From contig NZ_CALKTC010000082.1 in NCBI RefSeq assembly GCF_937996225.1, forward strand, positions 1 to 47,323: 47,323 bases of DNA, written 5' to 3'. Below are positions 1 through 6,926 of the stretch, piece after piece; the stretch's first letter is position 1, and each line of letters starts with the position of its first letter. This stretch comes from an uncultured Campylobacter sp. (GTDB lineage Bacteria > Campylobacterota > Campylobacteria > Campylobacterales > Campylobacteraceae). Made by a program: the position numbers and the translations under genes. The notes beneath the pieces are model-generated. The model saw only the letters and a list, made by a program, of their open reading frames with translations. It was not told the DNA's origin and searched no databases.

Positions 1-149
1 GTAGGAATAGAACAAGGTCCAATATCCATAACATCTAATTCTTTTCCAGCAATTTCTTTTAAAGTAAAATAATCTTCAATATTAGAATTTGGTTGTAATT
101 TATTTTTAACCTTTTCCCATTTTTCTAACCATTCTTTTGTTGGTTGCAT
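1..149 (-). CDS. N-terminal part of an AT-rich protein, possibly DUF4241 family (runs off the left edge)
   Basis: Reading leftwards from an ATG at 149 there are 49 open codons to the window edge, beginning MQPTKEWLEKWEKVKN. A good ribosome site (AAGGAG) lies about 7 bases upstream. The last visible residues, GPCSIP followed by a partial Thr codon, resemble the stretch of DUF4241 proteins just before a conserved glycine and a DPL motif, but that part lies outside the window, so the family is a guess. Codon choice is strongly A/T-ending, unlike the Campylobacter genes to the right. It matches the neighbouring fragment at 172-567, which ends only 22 bases upstream on the same strand, so the two probably share one foreign origin. 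No TGA codon occurs in the visible part; Gly is GGA and Trp is TGG. Confidence 0.5.
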   Translation of the reverse strand, partial: MQPTKEWLEKWEKVKNKLQPNSNIEDYFTLKEIAGKELDVMDIGPCSIP

Positions 150-171
150 AATTATCACTCCTTGTTATAAA

Positions 172-567
172 TTATTTAATAAATTTTTCATTTATATTTT
201 TACTTGCGACAAAAGCGCTACTCCAAGCCCATTGTAAATTAAATCCTCATGTTTTACCTGTAACATCAACAACTTCTCAAATAAAATATAGTCAAGAAAC
301 TTTTTTCGCTTGCATATGATTATCTAGCTCATTAGTAGAAATTCCTCATCAAGTTGCTTTTGCTTCTTTCCAACTTCTCCAGTTTTGTAAATCCAGGTTG
401 ATTAAATTCTTTTCAGAACTTAGTTCAAAAAATTTTAAAATTCTAAGATTGTAATTTTGCGCTAAAATTTTAAATTCTGCTTGAAAACTGAAGCTAAATC
501 GCTCATTCAAAGCAAAATTCATGTAGGTTTTAAATTTCATATCATCGAAATTTAACTCATTTGCCAT
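172..567 (-). pseudogene. C-terminal fragment of a BaiN/HI0933-like (YhiN-type) flavoprotein with five in-frame TGA codons that fit glycine
   Basis: With the standard code the frame starting at 567 stops after 72 residues at TGA 351-349. Reading on in the same frame gives five TGA codons (351-349, 348-346, 294-292, 279-277, 249-247), no TAA or TAG, and a final TAA at 174-172. If TGA is glycine the product ends with WKEAKATGGGISTNELD, then SGLYFIGEVVDVTGK, then TGGFNLQWAWSSAFVAS. This is the conserved C-terminus of the BaiN/HI0933/YhiN NAD(P)/FAD-dependent oxidoreductases (T-x-GG-V/I, GLYF-x-GE-v-DV, GG-x-N-x-QWAWSS). Every TGA falls where the family has Gly, while Trp residues are TGG. Families of this kind are about 400 residues; only about 85 are recognisable. 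The residues before roughly position 50 (DNA right of about 420) look like Campylobacter spacer rather than flavoprotein, so the fragment is cut at its N-terminal side. It could not be translated through in Campylobacter, hence pseudogene here. Confidence 0.75.
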
Positions 568-909
568 GTAAAAACATAACTCTTTTTGTAAAGCTCGGTT
601 TCATTTAAAATTTTGCCGCGTCGTTAAAATTTCTTGCCGATTTCAAATTTCATAGCCGTAAAAATTCTAAGAGCTAAGGCTTTGTAGCTAAAGAGTGGCA
701 TTTGCTAAGAGTTCGTTTGTGATAAATTTATATTGCTCTTTAGCCGTCTGATGATAAATTTTAGCTTGTAGTTTTACTATTTTGATTATTTTTAAAACTT
801 CGGTGTTTATAAATGAAGCGGAATTTTAAAAATTTCAAAGAATTTCGCAAATTCCGTAAAATTTTATAATTTCACGGAATTTTAGTTTTTATAGAATTAA
901 GCTCTAGTC
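568..909. other. Gene-free spacer between the foreign-looking fragment and the HIT gene
   Basis: No supportable gene on either strand. The sequence has the Campylobacter spacer style of this window (many AAATTT and AATTTT runs). An inverted repeat (AATTCCGT at 850-857 with ACGGAATT at 874-881) lies just past the end of the HIT gene and could act as a weak terminator for it, although it is not followed by a clear T-run. Confidence 0.5.
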
Positions 910-1266
910 TTAAAAATTCTCTTCGGTATTGCGGTCGCTGACACGGTCCCACGGTAGCTTCATTCCGCCGAGGATATGAAAGTGCAGATGCATCACCTCC
1001 TGACCCCCATTTTCGCCACAGTTGCAAACGAGACGGTATCCGCTCTTATCAAGCCCCATTTTGCGAGTTACTTCTTGGATAAAAGCGCTCATTTTGCTCA
1101 TCACTTCAGGCGGTGTTACTTGAAAGTTTTCGTAGCATTTTTTAGGGATCGCCAGGATATGGATCGGCGCTTTTGGGTTGATGTCGTGGAATGCCAAAAA
1201 TTCGTCGTTTTCAAGCACTTTGTTGCACGGGATTTCGCCGTTTACGATCTTTTCGAAGATGTTCAT
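910..1266 (-). CDS. HIT (histidine triad) family nucleotide-binding protein, HinT-like
   Basis: 118 residues, the usual size of HinT-type purine nucleoside phosphoramidases. The histidine triad is visible at residues 93-97 (HLHFH, followed by ILGG), with the central His the expected catalytic residue. N-terminal NGEIPCNKV and HDINPKAPIHILAIPK are also typical of the family. These enzymes hydrolyse AMP-linked phosphoramidates in the cytoplasm; the physiological substrate here is unknown. The ATG at 1266 is preceded by AAGGAT. It is transcribed divergently from pheS, the arrangement also found in C. jejuni, which supports a chromosomal core location. A TATAAT lies about 35 bases upstream on the minus strand. 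Confidence 0.93.
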   Translation of the reverse strand: MNIFEKIVNGEIPCNKVLENDEFLAFHDINPKAPIHILAIPKKCYENFQVTPPEVMSKMSAFIQEVTRKMGLDKSGYRLVCNCGENGGQEVMHLHFHILGGMKLPWDRVSDRNTEENF

Positions 1267-1301
1267 TTTAGATCCTTTTATGAGGTTGAAATTTAGCCGC
1301 G

Positions 1302-1307
1302 ATTATA
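1302..1307 (-). promoter_or_regulatory. Probable -10 box of the HIT gene
   Basis: Reads GGCTATAATCGCGG on the minus strand, a perfect TATAAT followed by CGCG. The same layout occurs in front of several other operons of this window. No clear -35 is needed for Campylobacter sigma-70 promoters. Confidence 0.55.
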
Positions 1308-1357
1308 GCCAAAAAATCCAAACACGCAAATTTACCTAGCTTTTATCAAATTTTAAC

Positions 1358-1363
1358 TACAAT
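1358..1363 (+). promoter_or_regulatory. Probable -10 box of the pheS operon
   Basis: CTACAATCGCGCC lies 31 bases before the pheS start. One mismatch from TATAAT, with the same following CGCG as the other predicted promoters, and preceded by A/T-rich DNA as usual in Campylobacter. Confidence 0.45.
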
Positions 1364-1394
1364 CGCGCCATTAATTTAACCACAAGGATAGAAT

Positions 1395-2390
1395 TTGCAA
1401 GAGATTAAAGCAAAAATCGACGCCGCATCGAGCCTAAGCGAGCTGGAAGCCGTGCGCTTGGAGCTTTTCGGCAAAAAAGGCATCATAACGGCGCTTTTTT
1501 CCGAGCTCAAATCCGCAGCGCCCGAGCAGAAAAAAGAGCTTGCCGTAAGCGCGAATGAAAAGCGCGATTATTTCAGCGAGCTCATCGCCGCAAAAAGGGC
1601 GAGCTTGGAAGAGGCGGAGCAAAAAGAGGCGATGAAAAATGAAGCGAGCGACGTCACGCTTTTTAACGAAAACGTAAGCTGCGGCGCGCTGCACCCCGTG
1701 ATGGAGACGATGGATAAGATCATTGACTACTTCATCGCGCAAAATTTCAGCGTCGAAAGCGGCCCGCTCATCGAGGACGACTTCCATAATTTCGAGGCGC
1801 TAAATTTACCCAAATACCACCCGGCACGCGATATGCAAGATACGTTTTATCTTGGCGACGGGCGGCTGCTGCGCACGCACACTAGCGGCGTTCAGATTCG
1901 CACGATGGAGAAATTTAAAGCTCCGCCTGTGCGTATGATCGCCCCGGGCGCGGTATTTCGCCGCGATATGGATCTAACCCACACGCCGATGTTTCATCAA
2001 GTGGAGGGTCTCGTAGTCGAGCAGGGAGACCGCGTGAGCTTTGCGAATTTAAAATACGTTTTGGAGGAATTTTTGCGCTATATGTTCGGTAGCGTACAGG
2101 TGCGCTTCCGTCCGAGCTTCTTTCCGTTTACGGAGCCTAGCACCGAGGTCGATATCAGCTGTATTTTCTGCCACGGCGAGGGATGCCGCGTCTGTAAGCA
2201 GACGGGCTGGCTCGAGGTGTTAGGCAGCGGCGTGGTCGATCCTAACGTCTTTAAAGCGGTAGGCTGGAAAAACGTCAGCGGATACGCATTCGGGCTCGGC
2301 GTGGAGAGATTTGCGATGCTGCTACATGGTATCCCCGATCTGCGCTCGCTATTTGAAGGCGATATTAGATTATTGGAGCAGTTTAAATGA
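1395..2390 (+). CDS. pheS: Phenylalanine-tRNA ligase alpha subunit
   Basis: 331 residues, typical for bacterial PheS. With PheT it forms the alpha2beta2 enzyme that charges tRNA-Phe; the alpha subunit carries the catalytic core. Residues 1-85 are the N-terminal coiled coil. Class II synthetase motifs follow: the HPARDMQDTFYL segment, the motif 2 region with FRRDMDLTHTPMFHQVEG, and motif 3 near GLGVERFAMLLHGI close to the C-terminus. The start is TTG at 1395 (MQEIKAK), supported by an AAGGATAG site just upstream; no ATG is available before the conserved N-terminal helix. The TGA stop overlaps the pheT start by four bases (ATGA), so the pair is translationally coupled. First gene of a run extending to ispH. 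Confidence 0.97.
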   Translation: MQEIKAKIDAASSLSELEAVRLELFGKKGIITALFSELKSAAPEQKKELAVSANEKRDYFSELIAAKRASLEEAEQKEAMKNEASDVTLFNENVSCGALHPVMETMDKIIDYFIAQNFSVESGPLIEDDFHNFEALNLPKYHPARDMQDTFYLGDGRLLRTHTSGVQIRTMEKFKAPPVRMIAPGAVFRRDMDLTHTPMFHQVEGLVVEQGDRVSFANLKYVLEEFLRYMFGSVQVRFRPSFFPFTEPSTEVDISCIFCHGEGCRVCKQTGWLEVLGSGVVDPNVFKAVGWKNVSGYAFGLGVERFAMLLHGIPDLRSLFEGDIRLLEQFK

Positions 2391-4717
2391 TAATAACGAG
2401 AAATTGGTTGCAGGAGTGGATCGACATAAGCGAAATTTCAAGCGAAAGGCTGCTTTCTACGCTAAATTCTATCGGTCTTGAGGTTGACGCTCACGATAAA
2501 ATTTCACTTCCTAAAGGCGTCGTAGTAGGACTCGTAAAAAGTAAGCGTCGTCACGAGAATTCCGATCATCTAAATGTCTGCGAGGTTGATGTCGGTAAGC
2601 AGAGCCTGCAGATCGTCTGCGGCGCGAAAAACGTCGAGGCAGGGCAATATGTCGCGGTTAGCCTCGTCGGCGCCGTGCTGCCTAGCGGACTTGAGATAAA
2701 GCCCGCCAAACTTCGCGGAGTGGAGAGCTTTGGCATGATCTGTTCGGCAACCGAGCTCGGGCTTGCTAAGACGAATGACGGCATTATGGTGCTTGATAGC
2801 AGCATCGGCGAGCTCGTGCTGGGCAAGGAGCTGCGCGAGTATGAAATTTTTAATGATGATCTTATCGAGATCGAGCTTACCGCTAATCGCGGCGATTGCC
2901 TTAGCATCTTAGGCATAGCGCGCGATCTAGGCGCAGCGCTTGATCTGCCGCTAAAGGAAAAGCACGAGTTTGAAGATGCCGACGGAGCGCCTGGTATCGG
3001 TAGAATTTTAAGCGTGCGTGCAAGCGATGAGGTAAGCGCTAAATTTGCTTTTCGAGCTTATGAGATCAAAGGCGAGCTGAAGTTAAATTTAAAGCAGACC
3101 TTGCGTCTTGCAAGCGTTGGTATTTTGCAAAGCTGCGCGGTGCAAAATTTCATCAACTACGCTACTCATTCTACCGGAGTGTTGCTGCGTGCTTATGATT
3201 TTGAAAAGATCGCTTCCGCAGACGGCAAGGTGGCGCTTGACATAAAGCCTATGCCAAACGGCGAGTTCGGCGTTTATGCGGGCAAGAGATTGCTTAGCGT
3301 AGCAGGGATTTGCCAAGACGCGGAGCTAAAGGCGTGTTGCAGTAGCAAAGTGGTGCTATTAGAGGCAAACTACACCGCGCCACTAATTATCGCCAAAGCA
3401 GTAAACGAAAACAAAGGCCTAAAAGGCGACGAGCATGTGTATCGCTCAAGTAGAGGCAGCGAGCCAAAGCTTAGGGCGGGGCTCGATCTGCTATTTAGAT
3501 TGCTAGCAAAAAACAGCGCCGTTAGCCTATATGCGGGCACACAAAAGATTTCAAATGCTTTGGAGCCGCTTATCGTGGGTTTTAGCGAAAAAGAGATAAA
3601 CTCAATGATCGGCGCGCAAATTCCACGCGACAAGATCGTAAAAATTTTAAAAAGGCTGGGCTTTGATGTGGGCGTCGAAGCCGATCTAATCACCGCCAAG
3701 GTGCCGCCTTTCCGTCACGATATCGTAAATTCTCACGACGTGTGTGAGGAGATCGTGCGCATCGTAGGCATCGACAATATCGCCGCAGCGCCGCTAAGCT
3801 TCTACGAGAAAAACCGCCTAAACGATACCTACGTAAATTTACAAAACGGGTGGAAGCTTCGCAGCAAGGCGGCCGCAGTGGGATTTTTCGAGTGCGTGCA
3901 TTATGTGTTTGACGACGGGAAAGCGCTGGAAAGCTTAGGCTTTGCGCCGTGCAAGGTTAAAATTTTAAATCCGATAAACGGCGAGCTGGACGCGCTAAGA
4001 CCGACGCTGATTAATCATCTGCTGGAATCTGCTGAGCGAAATTTAAAGAATTCTCGCAGAAGCGTCAAGCTTTTTGAGCTAGGAGAGGTGTTTGATGCGG
4101 ACGGCAAACAGAGTCTAAGACTGGGCTTTATCGCTAGCGGACTAAAAGCCGAGCCCTCTATTGCGGCCGGCGCAAAACCCGCCGCGGTCGATTTTTTGTA
4201 TTTTGCAAATTTAATCCAAAGCGTCATCGGTAAATTTAACGTCAGGTTGCCTGGCGAAAATTTGAAATTTTTAAGCGAATTCGAGCAAGCTCAGATCGAG
4301 CAGGGCGGGCAGATAGTGGGCTTTATCGGGCGCGTGGATTACGCCGTAGAAGCGGGGCGCGATCTGGATAAAAGCTATCTGTGCGAGATCGATTTTTCCA
4401 AGCTTAAATTTAAAAATATCGTAGCGGACGTTTATTCGAAATTCCCTAGCGTATCGCGCGATCTAAGTATTTTGGTGCCGAGCGGAATGCGCTTCGAGCA
4501 GATCAAGCAGTGCATAGACGCCCTTAAAATCGAGGCGCTAAAGGAATTCATCCCGAGCGATCTTTACGGTGACGAAAGCCTGGGCGATTCAAAGAGCCTA
4601 ACGATCAGGCTTATATTTCAAGACCTTCAAAAAACGCTCTGCGACGAGGAAGTAGCGGGTTTTACCGATAAAATTTTGGCCGCGCTTAGCAGCGAGCTAG
4701 GGCTTAGACTGCGATGA
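2387..4717 (+). CDS. pheT: Phenylalanine-tRNA ligase beta subunit
   Basis: 776 residues, full length for PheT. In order: N-terminal domain, an EMAP/tRNA-binding OB fold at about residues 40-150 (VVVGLVKSKRRHENSDHLNV and the following VGKQSLQIVCGAKN region), the B3/B4 editing region, B5 domain (around PRDKIVKILKRLGFDV), the catalytic-like module, and a C-terminal anticodon-binding FDX-ACB domain containing KFPSVSRDLSILVP. It partners with PheS and provides editing and tRNA recognition. It overlaps pheS by four bases at its 5' end and aroA by four bases at its 3' end, so all three are probably made from one transcript. Confidence 0.97.
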   Translation: MIITRNWLQEWIDISEISSERLLSTLNSIGLEVDAHDKISLPKGVVVGLVKSKRRHENSDHLNVCEVDVGKQSLQIVCGAKNVEAGQYVAVSLVGAVLPSGLEIKPAKLRGVESFGMICSATELGLAKTNDGIMVLDSSIGELVLGKELREYEIFNDDLIEIELTANRGDCLSILGIARDLGAALDLPLKEKHEFEDADGAPGIGRILSVRASDEVSAKFAFRAYEIKGELKLNLKQTLRLASVGILQSCAVQNFINYATHSTGVLLRAYDFEKIASADGKVALDIKPMPNGEFGVYAGKRLLSVAGICQDAELKACCSSKVVLLEANYTAPLIIAKAVNENKGLKGDEHVYRSSRGSEPKLRAGLDLLFRLLAKNSAVSLYAGTQKISNALEPLIVGFSEKEINSMIGAQIPRDKIVKILKRLGFDVGVEADLITAKVPPFRHDIVNSHDVCEEIVRIVGIDNIAAAPLSFYEKNRLNDTYVNLQNGWKLRSKAAAVGFFECVHYVFDDGKALESLGFAPCKVKILNPINGELDALRPTLINHLLESAERNLKNSRRSVKLFELGEVFDADGKQSLRLGFIASGLKAEPSIAAGAKPAAVDFLYFANLIQSVIGKFNVRLPGENLKFLSEFEQAQIEQGGQIVGFIGRVDYAVEAGRDLDKSYLCEIDFSKLKFKNIVADVYSKFPSVSRDLSILVPSGMRFEQIKQCIDALKIEALKEFIPSDLYGDESLGDSKSLTIRLIFQDLQKTLCDEEVAGFTDKILAALSSELGLRLR

Positions 4718-5988
4718 GAATTTTTGCGCAAGCGAGCCCTTTGCGAGCGGATATCTCAAACATAGCCGCGGATAAATCGATCTCGCATCGTGCGGCGATC
4801 TTTTCGCTGCTAGCGGAGGGGACGAGTAAAATTTCAAACTATCTAGCCGCTGAGGATACGCTAAATACGCTAAAGATTGTGGAGCTTTTGGGCGCTAGCG
4901 TGCAGCGCGTAGGGGGCGAAATTCTGATCACTCCGCCGGAGGTTATTAAAGAGCCTAACGTTCCGCTTGATTGCGGCAACTCGGGTACGGCGATGCGGCT
5001 ATTTATGGGCTTTTTGGCGGGACGAGAGGGCTTTTTCGTGCTATGCGGCGATCGCTATCTAAGCGAGCGCCCGATGAGGCGCGTTGCGGATCCGCTTTGC
5101 AAAGTAGGCGCTAAAATTTACGGACGAGCAGGCGGCGAAAAGGCGCCGATTGCGGTGCTGGGGCAAAAGCTTGGGTATTTTGAATACGCGAGTAAGATTG
5201 CGTCTGCGCAGGTAAAGACCGCCCTGATTTTAGCGGCCTTGCGCGGCAGCGGATGTAAATTTAGCGAGCCCGAGCTTAGCCGCGATCACAGCGAGCGGAT
5301 GATGAAAGCGATGGGTGCGCAAATTTCGCGAAACGGCCTTGCGATCGAAGTCGCGCCGCTTAGCTTGCCGCTTAAACCGCTTGAAATTTTTATCCCAAAC
5401 GATCCCAGCTCGGCGTTTTTCTTCGCCGTAGCCGCAGCGATAATCCCAGACTCGCGCATCGTGCTAAAAAATATGCTGCTAAACAAAACTCGCATAGAGG
5501 CGTATGAAATTTTAAAACGCATGGGCGCCGAGGTTAAATTTAATAAAACGAGCGAAATTTACGAGCAGATCGGCGATATAGAGGTCGCTTACGCGCCGCT
5601 TCACGCCGTGGAAGTGAGCGAAAATATCTCGTGGCTGATAGATGAGGCGCCTGCGCTTGCGATCGCTTTTGCCTGCGCGCAGGGAAGTAGCGTGCTTAGA
5701 AATGCCGCCGAGCTGCGCGTGAAGGAGTGCGACCGCATAAAAGTAACCTGCGAAGGGCTTCGCGCCTGCGGTATTAAGGCGCGCGAGCTGCAGGACGGCT
5801 GGCAGATCGAAGGCGGCGAGGCAAACGCGGCGATCATCACGCCGTGCGGAGATCACCGCATCGCGATGAGCTTTGCGATTTTGGGCTTAAGATCGGGGAT
5901 GATCATCGAAGATAGCGATTGTATCGCGACGTCGTTTCCAAATTTTGCCGCGATTTTAAGACAGATCGGAGCCGGCGTTGAAGATTGA
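4714..5988 (+). CDS. aroA: 3-phosphoshikimate 1-carboxyvinyltransferase (EPSP synthase)
   Basis: 424 residues, usual size. Transfers enolpyruvyl from PEP to shikimate-3-phosphate, the sixth step of the shikimate pathway. Visible active-site segments: DKSISHRAAIFSLL near residues 20-33 (Lys21 expected to bind PEP), LDCGNSGTAMRLFMG, DRYLSERPMRRVADPL, SAQVKTALILAAL, SRDHSERMM, and GDHRIAMSFAILGL near the C-terminus. The ATG overlaps the pheT stop (ATGA) and the gene end overlaps ispH by 11 bases, the same order as in C. jejuni. Confidence 0.97.
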   Translation: MRIFAQASPLRADISNIAADKSISHRAAIFSLLAEGTSKISNYLAAEDTLNTLKIVELLGASVQRVGGEILITPPEVIKEPNVPLDCGNSGTAMRLFMGFLAGREGFFVLCGDRYLSERPMRRVADPLCKVGAKIYGRAGGEKAPIAVLGQKLGYFEYASKIASAQVKTALILAALRGSGCKFSEPELSRDHSERMMKAMGAQISRNGLAIEVAPLSLPLKPLEIFIPNDPSSAFFFAVAAAIIPDSRIVLKNMLLNKTRIEAYEILKRMGAEVKFNKTSEIYEQIGDIEVAYAPLHAVEVSENISWLIDEAPALAIAFACAQGSSVLRNAAELRVKECDRIKVTCEGLRACGIKARELQDGWQIEGGEANAAIITPCGDHRIAMSFAILGLRSGMIIEDSDCIATSFPNFAAILRQIGAGVED

Positions 5989-6814
5989 GATGGCCAAAAG
6001 CTACGGCTTTTGCTTCGGCGTCAAGCGCGCGATCAAGATCGCAGAAAGCGCCGGCGAGGCCGCTACGATCGGCGAACTCATACATAACGCCGAAGAGATC
6101 AATAGGCTAAGGCAAAATTTCGGCGTCAAAACCCTGGGGGGCGTTAGCGAGATCAAGGACGAGCAAAAGCTCATCATCCGCACGCACGGCATCCAAAAGG
6201 ACGATCTGCAAAACCTAAAAGCGCAAAACAAGCAGCTCATCGACGCTACCTGCCCCTTCGTGACTAAGCCGCAGCAGATCGTAGAAAAGATGAGCGCGGA
6301 GGGCTATGATATCGTGATCTTCGGCGATAAAAATCATCCCGAGGTAAAGGGGGTGAAATCCTACGCCAAAGGAAGAGTTTACGTAGTGCTAGAGCCCGCG
6401 GAGTTGCTACAGATCAAGCTTGGGACTCGCGTCGCGCTCGTTTCGCAGACTACGAAAAAGATAGAAAGCTTTACCAAAATCGCGGATTTTTTGATGCAGC
6501 GCGCTAGGGAGCTGAGAATTTTTAATACGATTTGCAATGCGACGCTGGAAAATCAAGAGGCCGTAAAAAGCCTGTCGCAAAAGGCCGACGTGATGATAAT
6601 CGTAGGCGGGAAAAATTCCTCCAACACCAAACAGCTTTTTTTAATTTCGCAGAATTTTTGCAAAGACAGCTATCTCATAGAAAACGAAAGCGAGCTTGAA
6701 CGCTCGTGGTTTGAAAACAAAAGCCTCTGCGGCATCTCTGCAGGAGCTAGCACGCCTGATTGGATCATCAAAAAAGTAGTAGCGAGAATCGAAAGTCTAA
6801 CGCAGAATTTATAA
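5978..6814 (+). CDS. ispH: 4-hydroxy-3-methylbut-2-enyl diphosphate reductase
   Basis: 278 residues. Last enzyme of the MEP isoprenoid pathway, an iron-sulfur protein producing IPP and DMAPP. The three cluster cysteines are visible: Cys12 in YGFCFGVKRA, Cys92 in IDATCPFV, Cys186 in NTICNATLENQ. The chosen start is TTG at 5978, giving MKIEMAKSYGFCFGV, which matches the usual family N-terminus (MKIEIAK...); the ATG at 5990 would remove four residues. It begins inside the aroA end, which supports co-translation with the phe-aro run. A ~110-base gap with a promoter-like sequence separates it from rpsA. Confidence 0.95.
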   Translation: MKIEMAKSYGFCFGVKRAIKIAESAGEAATIGELIHNAEEINRLRQNFGVKTLGGVSEIKDEQKLIIRTHGIQKDDLQNLKAQNKQLIDATCPFVTKPQQIVEKMSAEGYDIVIFGDKNHPEVKGVKSYAKGRVYVVLEPAELLQIKLGTRVALVSQTTKKIESFTKIADFLMQRARELRIFNTICNATLENQEAVKSLSQKADVMIIVGGKNSSNTKQLFLISQNFCKDSYLIENESELERSWFENKSLCGISAGASTPDWIIKKVVARIESLTQNL

Positions 6815-6869
6815 GCCCTCTTATCAAATTTACTCTTAGAAATTTATCAAATCGAAAGCAAATTTTGGC

Positions 6870-6875
6870 TAGAAT
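6870..6875 (+). promoter_or_regulatory. Probable -10 box of rpsA
   Basis: GGCTAGAATCGCGC, 52 bases before the rpsA start, one mismatch from TATAAT and followed by the CGCG seen at other promoters here. It would give rpsA its own transcript with a short leader. Confidence 0.5.
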
Positions 6876-6926
6876 CGCGCATTTTAGTTCTTTTCAAAAA
6901 AGCACAAATAAATTTAAAGGAAGCAT

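Noticed and set aside
172..351. TGA read as tryptophan (Mycoplasma-type code 4) or as selenocysteine in the flavoprotein fragment
   Set aside because: Trp at these positions contradicts the family, which has glycine at all five sites, while existing Trp residues are TGG. Five selenocysteines at family glycines is not plausible and no SECIS-type element is seen.
349..567. A native 72-residue Campylobacter protein ending at the first TGA
   Set aside because: Its last residues (WRSWKEAKAT) continue directly into the flavoprotein motif beyond the TGA, there is no convincing ribosome site, and the rest matches nothing I recognise.
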